Source: Bradyrhizobium sp. SRL28
Lineage (GTDB): Bacteria > Pseudomonadota > Alphaproteobacteria > Rhizobiales > Xanthobacteraceae
Assembly (NCBI RefSeq): GCF_018596315.1
Contig: NZ_JAHEAG010000031.1
Span: 20,653 to 84,652, forward strand
Direction: 5' to 3'
DNA length: 64,000 bases
Part shown: positions 16,032 through 25,614 of the stretch, one piece after another
How positions within the stretch are numbered: position 1 is the stretch's first letter
Layout: each line of letters opens with the position of its first letter
Notes under the pieces: generated by a model
Databases searched by the model: none
Told to the model about the DNA's origin: nothing
Seen by the model: the letters and a program-made list of their open reading frames with translations, nothing else
Program-made: the position numbers and the translations under genes

Positions 16032-16056
16032 GGAACGAAGTTCTCAATGCACCGTT
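16032..16056 (+). promoter_or_regulatory. EcfG-type promoter (consensus) of the isochorismatase-fold gene
   Basis: GGAAC at 16032-16036, 16 bases, CGTT at 16053-16056, 25 bases before the ATG at 16082: an exact match to the alphaproteobacterial stress promoter. Confidence 0.7.
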
Positions 16057-16081
16057 AGAGCTGGTTTTCAGGGATACGGCG

Positions 16082-16717
16082 ATGTCAAAGAACGACATAT
16101 TGCGTTATGGCGCGCCAGGGGAGACAGCTGTCCATATTTGCGTGGACATGCAGCGGATGTTTGCTGAGGGCTCCGAGTGGAAAATGCCCTGGCTCGAGCG
16201 CGTGCTGCCGAACATCGTGTCAATTACTTCTACCCACCCGGAACGGACGATCTTTACCCGCTTCATCCCGGCCCAGAAGCCCGGTCAGGGCGTCGGGATG
16301 TGGCGGCACTACTATGTGCGCTGGGGCTCCATGACCATCGATCAGCTGGGCCCGGAAAAGATCGGGCTGGTTCCTGACCTCGCGAAGTTCGTTCCCCCTG
16401 CCCGCACCTACGACAAACATGTCTATTCCCCGTGGACGGGGAGCGACCTCCACCAGCAGCTGCGTAGCGCCGGCATCGACACGGTCATCATCACGGGCGG
16501 TGAAACCGACGTCTGCGTGCTCGCCACAATGCTGGGCGCGATCGATTGGGGCTTCCGCGTTATCCTTGTGACCGATGCCCTTTGCAGCTCGGCGGATGAA
16601 ACCCACGACGCCATGATGAATGTCTACATGAATCGGTTCGGCGAGCAGGTCGAAACCGTCACGACGCAAACCCTCCTTGAAAGCTGGCAGGGCACGCGGC
16701 ACCGCAAAGTCTCATGA
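16082..16717 (+). CDS. Cysteine hydrolase of the isochorismatase superfamily
   Basis: 211 residues. The catalytic triad is visible: Asp22 in Cys-Val-Asp-Met-Gln, Lys112 in Tyr-Asp-Lys-His-Val-Tyr, and nucleophile Cys145 in Glu-Thr-Asp-Val-Cys-Val-Leu. Members hydrolyse amides such as nicotinamide, ureidoacrylate or N-carbamoyl compounds; the substrate cannot be told. An exact EcfG-type promoter precedes it, and its stop overlaps the next start (ATGA). Confidence 0.88.
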   Translation: MSKNDILRYGAPGETAVHICVDMQRMFAEGSEWKMPWLERVLPNIVSITSTHPERTIFTRFIPAQKPGQGVGMWRHYYVRWGSMTIDQLGPEKIGLVPDLAKFVPPARTYDKHVYSPWTGSDLHQQLRSAGIDTVIITGGETDVCVLATMLGAIDWGFRVILVTDALCSSADETHDAMMNVYMNRFGEQVETVTTQTLLESWQGTRHRKVS

Positions 16718-17034
16718 GCTCAGGCCCCTCGCATCTCGTGCAGATCCTCCTGCCGAAAGAAACCGGCAACGGGCGGCCCATAGGCAAGGAATGGTTCGAA
16801 GGGTTCCTTGAGGAACTGACGGATAAGTTCGGCGGCGCGACGAGCTTTCTGCGGGCCCCGGGACAGGGGCTGTGGCAAAGCGGCGGCGCGACCGAGAAAG
16901 ACCGCATCGCTGTAGTCGAGGTGATGGTTGAGCACCTCGACCGCCCTTTCTGGCGGTCCCTGCGCGCTCGGTTAGAGCGGGAGCTTTCCCAGGATGAGCT
17001 CGTCATCCGCGCGCAGGAAATTACTCGGCTCTAA
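16714..17034 (+). CDS. Hypothetical protein coupled to the cysteine hydrolase
   Basis: 106 residues starting in an ATGA overlap. It has a beta-strand start (His-Leu-Val-Gln-Ile-Leu-Leu-Pro), a Gly-rich middle and a long charged helix at the end (Leu-Arg-Ala-Arg-Leu-Glu-Arg-Glu-Leu). No known domain was recognised. Coupling suggests a shared stress role with the hydrolase. Confidence 0.65.
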   Translation: MSSGPSHLVQILLPKETGNGRPIGKEWFEGFLEELTDKFGGATSFLRAPGQGLWQSGGATEKDRIAVVEVMVEHLDRPFWRSLRARLERELSQDELVIRAQEITRL

Positions 17035-17040
17035 TATCTA

Positions 17041-17065
17041 GGAACTCCTTTTCCTCGGGATGGTT
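17041..17065 (+). promoter_or_regulatory. EcfG-type promoter of the DUF892 gene
   Basis: GGAAC at 17041-17045, 16 bases, GGTT at 17062-17065, 30 bases before the ATG at 17095. Confidence 0.65.
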
Positions 17066-17094
17066 TGATTGGCAAACCCCAATAGGAGGAAGCC

Positions 17095-17598
17095 ATGGGC
17101 TTTTTTACCAAAGACATCAAAACGCTGAACGATCTTTTCGTGCATACGCTGCAGGACATCTACTACGCCGAGCAGCAGATCGCGAAGAACCTACCGGACA
17201 TGGTCTCCAAGGCAACGGACGCGACCCTGAAGAACGGTTTCGAAAAGCACCTGGAAGAAACAAAAGGCCAGATCTCCCGCCTTGAACAGGTATTCCAAAT
17301 GCACGGCGTCCAAGCCAAAGGCATTGATTGCCCCGCGATCGACGGTATCCTGAAAGAAGCGAGTGACGTTGCGGGCGAAGTCGACGACAAGGACGTGCTT
17401 GACGCCGCGCTGATCGCCGCCGCCCAGGCCGTCGAGCATTATGAGATCGCGCGTTATGGAGCGCTGATCGCATGGGCAAAAATGTTAGGCCGCGGGGATT
17501 GCGCGTCCGTGCTGCAGCAAAACCTAGATGAGGAAAAGCTGACGAATGACAAACTGAACGCAATGGCGCTGCGCAACGTAAACAAAAGAGCCGCCTGA
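17095..17598 (+). CDS. DUF892 ferritin-like protein (YciE/YciF family)
   Basis: 167 residues, the normal family length, ATG preceded by AGGAGGAAG. Four-helix bundle with the family residues: Asp-Ile-Tyr-Tyr-Ala-Glu-Gln-Gln, Glu-Lys-His-Leu-Glu-Glu-Thr, Ala-Val-Glu-His-Tyr-Glu-Ile-Ala-Arg-Tyr and Glu-Glu-Lys at the end. The Glu/His set can hold a di-iron site. Relatives are stress proteins of unclear chemistry. It has its own stress-type promoter and terminator, and is the intact partner of the broken copy at 8700-9211. Confidence 0.9.
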   Translation: MGFFTKDIKTLNDLFVHTLQDIYYAEQQIAKNLPDMVSKATDATLKNGFEKHLEETKGQISRLEQVFQMHGVQAKGIDCPAIDGILKEASDVAGEVDDKDVLDAALIAAAQAVEHYEIARYGALIAWAKMLGRGDCASVLQQNLDEEKLTNDKLNAMALRNVNKRAA

Positions 17599-17620
17599 AC
17601 GTGGTGCCAATTGAAACAAG

Positions 17621-17649
17621 GGCCGCTCACTGTCGGGCGGCCTTCTTTT
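17621..17649 (+). terminator. Hairpin terminator after DUF892 gene
   Basis: GGCCGC (17621-17626) pairs with GCGGCC (17637-17642), followed by TTCTTTT. The next gene starts ten bases later, so some read-through is possible. Confidence 0.6.
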
Positions 17650-17658
17650 GGGGAAAGC

Positions 17659-17916
17659 ATGGACATACTGATAATATTAAGAACATTCGCTGCCGTGACC
17701 ACAGTGTTGGCTGCAGCCCTCGTGGCAGCAAACTTGAATGCGCGCGTCACCGTCCTCGGATTTGTGATCTTCATCGTCGCCTGCATCGCCTGGATGGTCG
17801 ACGGCTGGATCGAAAGCAAAGCGTCGCTCGTTATCCAGAACGTCATTTTGCTTTTCATCAACGCCATCGGCGTTTGGCGCTGGTATCCCAAAGCCGAGAA
17901 GGAAGCGAAGAGCTAG
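17659..17916 (+). CDS. Small membrane protein (85 aa) ending at an IS insertion
   Basis: ATG at 17659 with GGGGAAAG upstream. Three hydrophobic segments (about 5-25, 28-48, 54-72) and a polar Lys/Glu tail. No named family. Its TAG stop spans the left edge of the IS630 element: TA is the duplicated target and G is the first IS base. Removing the element would still give TAG, so the protein is unchanged by the insertion. Confidence 0.7.
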   Translation: MDILIILRTFAAVTTVLAAALVAANLNARVTVLGFVIFIVACIAWMVDGWIESKASLVIQNVILLFINAIGVWRWYPKAEKEAKS

Positions 17917-19086
17917 TGTCCTGATCGACAAATCAGTTACATTTCTGCCGACCTTTAGACCGGGAGGCGGGAATGGCCAAGGGACGAGCTGTCGCGATCG
18001 TACTCGATGACGTGGAGAAGCGCGAGCTGACGGCATTGACGCGCAAGCACGGCGCGCCGCAGGCCGTGGCGGAGCGGGCGCGCATTGTGTTGGCGGCGGC
18101 TGGCGGTCTCAAGAACAAAGAGATCGCGTCGAAGCTTAGGGTCTGCACGCACACGGTCGGCACCTGGCGCAACCGCTTTGCCGACCACCGTATGGACGGT
18201 CTCTACGACGAGCCGCGGCCCGGCGCGCCGCGCGAGATTGGCGACGACGAAATCGCGAGCACGATCCGCAAAACGTTGGAGACGCGACCAAAGGGTGGCA
18301 CCCACTGGAGCCTCAGGAGCATGGCTAAAGAGATCGGTCATGCGCCCTCGACGGTGCATCGCATCTGGCGCGCCTTCGGCCTGCAACCGCACCGCGTCGA
18401 GACTTTCAAGCTCTCCACCGATCCGCTGTTCGTAGAGAAAGTGCGCGATATCGTCGGGCTCTACTTGTCGCCGCCCGAGCGCGCTATCGTGTTGTGTGTC
18501 GATGAGAAAAGCCAGGTGCAGGCGCTCGACCGCACGCAGCCCCTGTTGCCGATGCGGCCCGGACAGGCCGAGCGGCGTACGCACGATTACAAGCGGCACG
18601 GAACGACATCGTTGTTCGCGGCACTCGATGTGAAAGCGGGCACCATCGTCGGCAAGTGCATGGCCCGCCACCGCGCGAGCGAGTTCCGCAAATTCCTGGA
18701 TGAGATCGAGCGCAACGTGCCGGCCAACCTCGACGTTCACATCGTCATGGACAACTACGCAACCCACAAAACCAGGCCGATCCGTAACTGGCTCGCCAAG
18801 CGCCCGCGCTGGCACGTGCACTTCACGCCAACCTCAGCGTCATGGATCAATCAGGTCGAACGCTTCTTCGCCCTGCTGACCGAGCGCGCCTTGAAACGAG
18901 GCGTGTTCCGTTCGGTCGCCGAACTCGAAAAAGCGATCAAGGCTTGCATCGACGCCACCAATACCGATCCCAAACCGTTCCGCTGGACCAAGACCGCCGA
19001 CGACATCTTGGCCAGCATCCAACGCTTTTGCCTTCGCACACTCGCCGCAAACGCCTAGAATGAAGTCGACTTCAGAATCGGGACAC
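17916..19086 (+). mobile_element. IS630-family insertion sequence, complete
   Basis: About 1.17 kb bounded by imperfect inverted ends: GTGTCCTGAT at the left and the reverse of GTGTCCCGAT at the right. A TA dinucleotide lies directly outside both ends (17914-17915 and 19087-19088), the target duplication expected for IS630/Tc1-type elements. It carries one intact transposase gene and so looks recent. Confidence 0.85.
17973..19058 (+). CDS. IS630-family transposase
   Basis: 361 residues, uninterrupted. N-terminal helix-turn-helix region (residues about 40-75, Asn-Lys-Glu-Ile-Ala-Ser-Lys-Leu), then a DDE domain with Asp in Leu-Cys-Val-Asp-Glu-Lys-Ser, Asp in Val-Met-Asp-Asn-Tyr-Ala-Thr-His-Lys and Glu in Trp-Ile-Asn-Gln-Val-Glu-Arg-Phe-Phe. 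It cuts and joins the element ends at TA sites. GGGAGG precedes the ATG. Confidence 0.93.
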   Translation: MAKGRAVAIVLDDVEKRELTALTRKHGAPQAVAERARIVLAAAGGLKNKEIASKLRVCTHTVGTWRNRFADHRMDGLYDEPRPGAPREIGDDEIASTIRKTLETRPKGGTHWSLRSMAKEIGHAPSTVHRIWRAFGLQPHRVETFKLSTDPLFVEKVRDIVGLYLSPPERAIVLCVDEKSQVQALDRTQPLLPMRPGQAERRTHDYKRHGTTSLFAALDVKAGTIVGKCMARHRASEFRKFLDEIERNVPANLDVHIVMDNYATHKTRPIRNWLAKRPRWHVHFTPTSASWINQVERFFALLTERALKRGVFRSVAELEKAIKACIDATNTDPKPFRWTKTADDILASIQRFCLRTLAANA

Positions 19087-19102
19087 TAGCGAGCTTTTTC
19101 AT

Positions 19103-20012
19103 CTAGTCGCAAAACCCGTCGCGGCGCAAAAACGCCTTGTTGATTGCAACCGCAGCCTGCGCGCCTTCCGCGATGGCTACCGCGACCAAAAGAACGTCGC
19201 GCGACACGTCACCCGCAACGTAGACGCCGGGGACGCTGGTTTCCTCGGTAACAGGGTCCGTCACCACGCCGCCTTTCGCGTTCCGCCGGCAGCCGAGACG
19301 CTTAGAAAGATCAGACGCCTGATGGCAGCCGGTCGAAAAGAATAGGCCAGCCCGTGGCAGATCAGGGCCGCTCCTGAATACGATCTTTTTCAGCTCTCCA
19401 TTCGAGCCTTCCATGGATTGGATTGCCTCCGAGCGTAGCGGAATGTTATGTTCTTCGAGCTTTCGCGCTGCCTTCGCGCTCACCTCAGATCCACCGCTGC
19501 AAGCGACAACGTCCTCAATCCAGTGCTTCATCATAATAGCAAGCTCCGCGCCCTTATCACCCTCACCAAACGCGGCTACCGGCTTCCCAACGTATTCGAA
19601 GCCGTCACAATACAGGCAATGATGGACAGAAACGCCGTAGAGAGGTTCGATCCCTGCGAGTTCAGGAAGTTCGTCAACAAGGCCCGTGGCGAGCAGAACC
19701 TTCGAAGCCTTGCCAGTCGTACCGTCCGCGCTGCTAAACTCGAACGCATCGCTGGCAGGAATGATATCGGTAACGGAGGTCTCGCGCACCAAGACGGTTT
19801 CGTAGCGGGAGAGTTCTTCCCGCGCCTCAATCAGAAATGAGGAAGGAGAACGCCCGCCCTTCCCTTCCAAGAAGGCCATGGATTGCGGGGGATCTCAGGT
19901 TGCGCTGGCGCCCCGCATCGCAGAGCAAAACGCTGCGGTGGCACCGTCCGAGGATGAGTGCGACGCTTAATCCGGCAGGTCCGCCGCCGACAATGAGAAC
20001 ATCAAATTGCAT
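19103..20012 (-). pseudogene. Thioredoxin-reductase-like FAD oxidoreductase, frameshifted
   Basis: Starts at the ATG at 20012: Val-Leu-Ile-Val-Gly-Gly-Gly-Pro-Ala-Gly (FAD site). After about residue 52 the frame changes; the second frame supplies the rest, with Cys-Leu-Tyr-Cys-Asp-Gly (the redox CxxC region), a Gly-rich NAD(P) site and Tyr-Val-Ala-Gly-Asp-Val-Ser near the end. One extra G in the G/C-rich run near 19850 explains the break. Together about 300 residues, normal for the family. Otherwise well conserved, so the lesion is recent or a sequence error. Confidence 0.75.
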
Positions 20013-20104
20013 CTAAAGGCCTTTCTTACGCTAGGAAGATAGGGCTCTTCGCGGTCGTTGGAGCCTTTCCCGATGTTCATGCGTTAGATGTCGGGAAGGA
20101 ATTC

Positions 20105-21077
20105 ATGCCGCGCGCAAAAACAGCAGCTCCATGGACAGAACTGACGCTCGAAGAGCGCCGTGAACGGAGGCGGCTACGCCGCGAGAAGCAGCGCGAGGAT
20201 AACATCAAGCGTGCGGCGAAGCTGCACACCTACGCGTCCGGGCAGAAACTGAAAGCCCGCAGAACCCGCCTGAATCGAAACCGTCCATTTTTGTAGGATG
20301 CTCGGGCTGGCGCTACTGGAAATGGCGGGATTCTTTCTATGCCGGCGTGCCGCAGAACGATTGGTTTGAGCATTACCTGAAGCGCTTCGACAAGGTCGAA
20401 ATCAACGCATCCTTTTACTCCTGGCCGACAGTCGCCGGCGTTCAGGCCTGGCGCCGTCAGCCGGGGAAGAAAAAGTTCGTTTATACCGTGAAGGTTTGCG
20501 AACTCATCACCCATATCAAGAGGTTCAAGGGCACTAAGACCCTCGTGAAGGACTTTGGGATAATCGCCGATATCCTGGGCGACCGGATGGGCTGCTTTCT
20601 CTTTCAGCTTCCGCCGAGCTATCGCTTCATAGGACCCGGCTCAATGACATTGTCAGCCAGCTTGATCTCGCGCGCCGCAACGTTGTTGAATTCAGGCACG
20701 TCAGTTGGTGGAATGAGGAGGTTTACAGCGCCTTCCGGAAGGCTGGGATCATTTTTTGCTCCTGCAGCGGACCGCGGCTGCCTGATGAACTCATACGAAC
20801 CGCCGACGAAGTTTATATCCGCCTGCACGGCCCGAAATGCTGGTATCGGCACGACTACTCAAAAAACGAGCTCGAAGTATGGGCGGATAGGATTAAGGCA
20901 AGCGGAGCGAAGCGCGCCTGGATATATTTTAATAACGACAACGAGGCCCACGCCCCCAAAAACGCGACCGCCCTGCGGAAGATGCTGGGCCGCGTCCTCC
21001 CGGCGACCGTAAAGCGGAACGCGGGAACTTTGTCGGTCTCGCGGGCGTTCTCAGATGTTTGGGAAATAGCTCCATAA
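20105..21077 (+). pseudogene. DUF72 protein gene, two frameshifts
   Basis: An ATG at 20105 with GGGAAGG starts a basic N-terminal extension (Leu-Glu-Glu-Arg-Arg-Glu-Arg-Arg) that stops at 20296. The DUF72 core begins in another frame at about 20278 (Ile-Phe-Val-Gly-Cys-Ser-Gly-Trp) without its own start codon, and after Pro-Pro-Ser-Tyr-Arg (about 20628) the frame shifts again by one lost base. It ends Trp-Ile-Tyr-Phe-Asn-Asn-Asp and a 30-residue tail at 21077. DUF72 is a TIM-barrel family of unknown role. Alternatively 20105-20296 is a separate small basic protein. Confidence 0.65.
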
Positions 21078-21242
21078 CCAGCAAATCACTCTGGTTGGAC
21101 GGTGATGTCGCGCCCGACACGCGTAGTCGATGGTGTTCCGACGCCGCGGCATCGGCTCGGGCTCGCGTGCAGGGTACTTAAACAGTGGTTAGAACAAGCG
21201 TTGGCGGCGTTTTTGTCGGCGTCTTGTGAAAACGGGTGGCAC

Positions 21243-21758
21243 ATGGAAAGGGCAGTGAGGGCGCAGTTTCCAATTTCAGCTGGCATACTTTTCGGTTTGG
21301 GCCTGGGCGGATTTTTTGACGGCATCATCTTTCATCAGGTCCTTCGCTGGCATCACATGCTGAGCACCTGGTACCCGATGAATTCCATCCAGAATTATGA
21401 GCTCAACACGTTTTGGGACGGCATTTTCCACAGCGCTACTTATCTATTCGTAGTAGCGGGGCTTTTTATCCTATGGCGCACGGCCCAGCGCTTTCATCTG
21501 TATTGGTCGAGCAAACTCCTAGCAGGAAGTATCCTAATTGGCTTCGGCGGCTTCAATGTTGTCGAGGGTCTCGTCGATCACCACTTGCTTGGCATTCACC
21601 ACGTAAACGAAATTGTCGATCCAGCCTACCGGTTTTACTTTGATGCCGGCTTCATCTTGTGGGGCATATTGATGCTTATCATCGGATGGATTTTGCTGCG
21701 GCAGGGACAACGCGAGGGCGACCCTGAAGGCTTGGTACGCCAAAGGGCCGCCCGATGA
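21243..21758 (+). CDS. DUF2243 membrane protein
   Basis: 171 residues from the ATG at 21243. Four hydrophobic segments (about 11-30, 58-77, 91-111, 136-156). The family signature is present: Gly-Gly-Phe-Phe-Asp-Gly-Ile-Ile-Phe-His-Gln and Trp-His-His-Met, with further His pairs (Val-Asp-His-His-Leu-Leu-Gly-Ile-His-His). The His-rich membrane pattern suggests metal or haem binding, which is not established. Its stop overlaps the next start (ATGA). Confidence 0.85.
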   Translation: MERAVRAQFPISAGILFGLGLGGFFDGIIFHQVLRWHHMLSTWYPMNSIQNYELNTFWDGIFHSATYLFVVAGLFILWRTAQRFHLYWSSKLLAGSILIGFGGFNVVEGLVDHHLLGIHHVNEIVDPAYRFYFDAGFILWGILMLIIGWILLRQGQREGDPEGLVRQRAAR

Positions 21759-21898
21759 CGGTACCACCGATGTTCGTGTGGTCCGTCTTCGTCGTACTGG
21801 TTTTAATGGCGACGGCCCCGGTTTGGCGGCTGGCCGTGTTCGGCTTCAATCCCGCTTTGGACGATTTCCTCGCCTTTATCTGTTCTTCGAGCCCTTAA
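21755..21898 (+). CDS. Small membrane protein coupled to DUF2243
   Basis: 47 residues starting in the ATGA overlap with the DUF2243 gene; TAA at 21896. One hydrophobic helix (about 7-31) and a short C-terminal hydrophobic stretch with one Cys. Probably a partner subunit of the DUF2243 protein by position; no family known. Confidence 0.5.
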   Translation: MTVPPMFVWSVFVVLVLMATAPVWRLAVFGFNPALDDFLAFICSSSP

Positions 21899-22281
21899 GG
21901 CCAAGGCGTGAATGGTCACATTCTACTCGACCGTTGGCAAGCTAGGTCAGGTCGGGTCAGGTGAGTTTGTTCAAATTTCCGATTGGCTTCCCGGGAGGCT
22001 CACTATTTGTAGGCTCAATAGTTCTGGCCTGTTCCTTACCCTGCTCGTTCAATTTCCTATCCCCTATAATCTCGGCGACGGCCTGCTTGGTCTTTCCGAC
22101 CAACTTGTCCTTGAGTTTGCCACATGGAAGTACTCCTAGTTCGTGACTAAACGACCCGCACCTCCAGCGGTTGCTAAGGCATACAAGAAATCGCGAGTAA
22201 AACGGGCAATCGGCGCCGGTACCGCCTTAACCGGGAAGCCATCAATGTTTGGCGCGTTGTGTGGGCGTGAACCAAGGAGGC
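21899..22281. other. Intergenic stretch, no firm gene
   Basis: Contains a direct repeat-like GGTCAGGTCGGGTCAGGT near 21943-21961. A short basic reading frame from a GTG at 22143 has a plausible first 25 residues but turns Arg-rich and overlaps the next gene, so it was not called. Confidence 0.35.
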
Positions 22282-22551
22282 ATGCTCGTGCGAATTTCTA
22301 TTCTCGCTCTGACCGTCGCTTTTGCAACTACCACCGCCGTGCCAGTGTTATCCCAACAGTCAACTTCGCCCGGCCAGCAAAAAGCCGCCAGACGAACAAA
22401 TGATAACGCTAGGAGAAGTGCGATGCCGACGGCCACCGCCCCGATCGAGGGTTCGGCGGTTAAGGCCCAGTCGCGCGCGCGGGTATGGCGGCAACGGACA
22501 TCCAGACAACAGCGGCCACGCGTCCGATTTTGGCAGCCGATAGCTAACTGA
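22282..22551 (+). CDS. Small secreted basic protein (89 aa)
   Basis: ATG at 22282 behind a strong AAGGAGG. Signal peptide: hydrophobic residues 4-21, Val-Leu-Ser before Gln. The mature part is rich in Gln, Arg, Ser and Ala and likely unstructured; the last 25 residues are very Arg-rich and may result from a frame change. No family recognised. Confidence 0.45.
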   Translation: MLVRISILALTVAFATTTAVPVLSQQSTSPGQQKAARRTNDNARRSAMPTATAPIEGSAVKAQSRARVWRQRTSRQQRPRVRFWQPIAN

Positions 22552-22668
22552 CGACCGTCGAGGAAAGTACTGCTGATGAAACCGGCCGCCGGCGCCGAGC
22601 GGCCCCGCGATTTTCGTGCGAACGGTCACCAGAAATCAAGGGAGGCCTATATACAAGAGACAGATCCA

Positions 22669-23456
22669 TCATTGCTTTGCGGTACCCGGCTCGGCCTTCT
22701 TGCGATTGCTGGCTGGCCAGAACGCTGGCCGGCGTTACATTGGCCGCGGCGGACTGAACTTTATTCTTGAACCCGCTAACCACGTCGCCCTCGCCCTTTA
22801 TCATGGCATCGAAACCGTTGTTCGCGACCTCGGCGGGATCATCTTTTTCTGCGGTCCCGACTGCGGTATCCATCATTTCGGCCCGGCGGAAGAATTCCGT
22901 CTCGGTTGCGCCGGGCATGAGACAGCTCACCGTCACCTTGGTGTCCTTGAGTTCGTCACGCAGCGCAAATGAGAACGAATTGAGAAAGGCCTTGGTCCCG
23001 TTATAAACCGCCTGAAAACTGCCGGGTATAAAGCCCGCGATTGATCCCACGATCAGAATCCTTCCCGTATTCCGGCGACGCATATCGTTACCTACCTTGT
23101 GGATCAGGTAGATCGTGCCGGTGATATTGGTATCGACGACCCGCCGCGCCTTTTCAAAATCCTGGTCCAGGAATGCCTGGCCAAGACCGCGCCCGGCATT
23201 TGCCAATAGTGCGTCGACCTGACGCCCGCTCGCTGCCGCATAGAGCTTGTCGACGCCCTCAATCGTCGCGAGATCCGCCTCCAGAGCTTCCACTTTCCCG
23301 TCATCGGTACGTAGCGAAGCCGCCGCCTTTTCGATCTCAGGTTCGTCCGCCGCGATCAGAAGGTCGTAGCCTTACTTTGCACAGCGCTTCGCCAGTTCAA
23401 ATCCAATGCCGGTTGATGCCCCGGTGACGATCGCAAAAGGTCGGATAGCAGACATA
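22669..23456 (-). pseudogene. Short-chain dehydrogenase/reductase, nonsense codon and 4-base duplication
   Basis: Starts at the ATG at 23456 (AAGGAG upstream). Thr-Gly-Ala-Ser-Thr-Gly-Ile-Gly is the NAD(P) motif; a TAA at 23374-23372 interrupts the frame at about residue 28; Asn-Ala-Gly, then Ser catalytic region (Gly-Ser-Ile-Ala-Gly) and Tyr-Asn-Gly-Thr-Lys (YxxxK) follow. Near the C-terminus an extra CAGC shifts the frame; the native end (Lys-Lys-Ala-Glu-Pro-Gly-Thr-Ala-Lys-Gln) sits in the next frame, ending at 22669. An EcfG-type promoter precedes it. Confidence 0.75.
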
Positions 23457-23486
23457 GCAATCTCCTTTGGTGTCGTTGTTCATCCC

Positions 23487-23511
23487 AACCCCGGCTTTCC
23501 ATTGTCGTTCC
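23487..23511 (-). promoter_or_regulatory. EcfG-type promoter of the SDR pseudogene
   Basis: Minus strand: GGAAC (23511-23507), 16 bases, GGTT (23490-23487), 30 bases before the ATG at 23456. Confidence 0.6.
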
Positions 23512-23580
23512 GCGGACTTGAGGAACCGATTTTCTTTCCAGAGTTTGTCCCAGCACAGCTTGCGGCATGGAGATTTTGGA

Positions 23581-24749
23581 ATGAGAGCGCTGACCTGGCA
23601 CGGCAAGAACGACATTCGGTGTGACACGGTACCGGATCCCAAGATCGAGCACGGGCGCGACGCCATCATCAAGGTCACCGCCTGCGCCATCTGCGGCTCG
23701 GATCTGCATCTGTTCGATGGCGTCATGCCCACGATGGAAAAGGGCGACGTCCTGGGTCACGAGACCATGGGCGAAGTCGTCGAAGTCGGTTCGGAAAACA
23801 AGAAGCTTAAGGTCGGCGACCGCGTCGTGGTTCCATTTACGATCTCCTGCGGAGAATGCTTCTTCTGCAAAAAAGGCTTCTTCTCCGGCTGCGAGCGCTC
23901 AAATCCAATCACAAGGTGGCCGAAAAACTCTGGGGGCACTCCCCGGCGGGACTCTTCGGCTATTCTCACATGCTGGGCGGCTACGCCGGCGGCCAGGCCG
24001 AGTATCTCCGGGTGCCCTATGCCGATGTCGGCCCGATCAAGGTCCCGCAAGGGCTCAGCGATGAACAGGTCCTTTTCCTGTCGGACATCTTTCCGACAGG
24101 CTTCATGGCTGCCGATTTCTGTAATCTGAAGGGCGGCGAGACGGTCGCGGTCTGGGGCTGCGGACCCGTCGGGCAGTTCGCGATCAAGAGCGCGTTCCTG
24201 CTGCGGGCTGAACGGGTGATCGCCATCGACACCGTTCCGGAGCGGCTCGCCCTGGCCCAGGAATCGGGCGCCGTGACGCTGGACTTCAAGAAGGAGGATA
24301 TCTACGACCGGATCCAGGAGATGACCAATGGCCGCGGGGCGGACGCCTGCATAGACGCCGTCGGAACTGAGCCGGACATTGGCTCTGGCTTCGACGCCGT
24401 CGTCGACCGCATCAAGGTCGCGACGTTCATGGGAACCGACCGTCCCCATGTCCTGCGACAGGCGATCCATTGTTGCCGCAACTTCGGGACCGTCTCGATC
24501 GTCGGCGTATACGGCGGCCTGTTGGACAAGATTCCCATGGGGTCGGCCATCAACCGGGGCCTTACATTCCGCATGGCCCAGACACCGGTCCAGCACTACC
24601 TGCCCCAGCTACTCGGGCGCATCGAGAAGGGCGAAATCGATCCCTCGTTCGTAATCACCCATCGAGCGACCCTTGAGGAAGGACCTGAACTATACAAAAC
24701 GTTCCGAGCCAAGCAGGACGGATGCATCAAGGTTGTCATGAAACCATGA
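23581..24749 (+). pseudogene. Zinc-dependent alcohol dehydrogenase, one-base frameshift
   Basis: ATG at 23581. First frame: catalytic zinc site Cys-Ala-Ile-Cys-Gly-Ser-Asp and Gly-His-Glu-Thr-Met-Gly, structural zinc cysteines (Cys-Gly-Glu-Cys-Phe-Phe-Cys ... Cys). After Ser-Asn-Pro (about 23913) one base is missing; the second frame continues with Gly-Gly-Tyr-Ala-Gly-Gly-Gln-Ala-Glu-Tyr and the Rossmann motif Val-Trp-Gly-Cys-Gly-Pro-Val-Gly to 24749. Rejoined length is about 389 residues, normal for the glutathione-independent formaldehyde/alcohol dehydrogenase-like group. Divergent from the SDR gene. Confidence 0.75.
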
Positions 24750-24809
24750 ACTGCTTCGAGGCACCGAATCCCAAGCATTGTTTGATCGGGCGGGCGCGAT
24801 GAATGTGCC

Positions 24810-25543
24810 ATGGCTCGCGTTCTAATTGGCACGTCCGGGTGGCATTATGATTCGTGGCGAGGGCCCTTCTATCCCGCCGGTCTTCCCATAAGAGCACAGC
24901 TCCAATATTACGCCAGCCAGTTTCAAACCGCCGAATTAAATGGCGTTTTCTACCGCACACCGACGCCCGATGCGGTCAGAAGCTGGAAGGAGCAGACCGG
25001 CAAGAACTTCGTGTTCGCGTGGAAGGCTTCAAAGTTCATCACCCATTGGAAGCGGCTCTCTGCAAACTCGGCCAACAGCCTCGAATTGATGGAAAATCGC
25101 CTGTCGTTGCTTGGTCACAAAGTCGGCTCGGTCCTATTTCAATTGCCACCCAACTTTTTCAAGCCGATGCAGACCGCCTTTCCGCTTTTCTCCGAATGCT
25201 TTCGCCGAAAAGACGTTACAGCTTCGAATTTCGCCATCCCAGTTGGTATTCGCCACGAATCATGCGCCTCCTGTCGGAGAACAACATCTCGCTATGCATC
25301 TCCGACCATCATGACGCGCCGGCACCCTGGAGGCGGACAGCGGACTTCGTCTATGTTCGAGGCCATGGTCCCGGCGGACGATACAAGGGACACTACTCAA
25401 CAGATGCCCTGGCGGGGTGGGCCCAGCGTATCAGGTCATGGAAAGCGCAAGGGTGCGACGTGTTTGTTTTCTTCGACAACGACCAGAAGAGCGCCGCGCC
25501 GATCGATGCCCTGAAGTTGAAGCAAATGCTTGCAAAGCGGTAA
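24810..25543 (+). pseudogene. Second DUF72 protein gene, one-base frameshift
   Basis: ATG at 24810; Leu-Ile-Gly-Thr-Ser-Gly-Trp-His-Tyr-Asp-Ser-Trp is the family start, with Phe-Gln-Thr-Ala-Glu-Leu-Asn and Leu-Phe-Gln-Leu-Pro-Pro. After Asn-Phe-Phe (about 25163) one G is missing; the other frame gives Phe-Glu-Phe-Arg-His-Pro-Ser-Trp and the end Val-Phe-Phe-Asp-Asn-Asp at 25543. It belongs to a different DUF72 subgroup from the copy at 20105. Function unknown. Confidence 0.75.
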
Positions 25544-25614
25544 CACGCCGCTTGGCAAGTCTCACCTGACCGTCGAACTCTGTATAGAGTTGGGGCGAAC
25601 CTGGACGCGATTCG

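Noticed and set aside
22143..22403. 86-residue frame from a GTG
   Set aside because: Turns Arg-rich and overlaps a gene with a much better ribosome-binding site and signal peptide.
23522..23546. EcfG-like site before the alcohol dehydrogenase
   Set aside because: Only 15 bases between GGAAC and AGTT; the good site nearby points to the SDR gene on the other strand.
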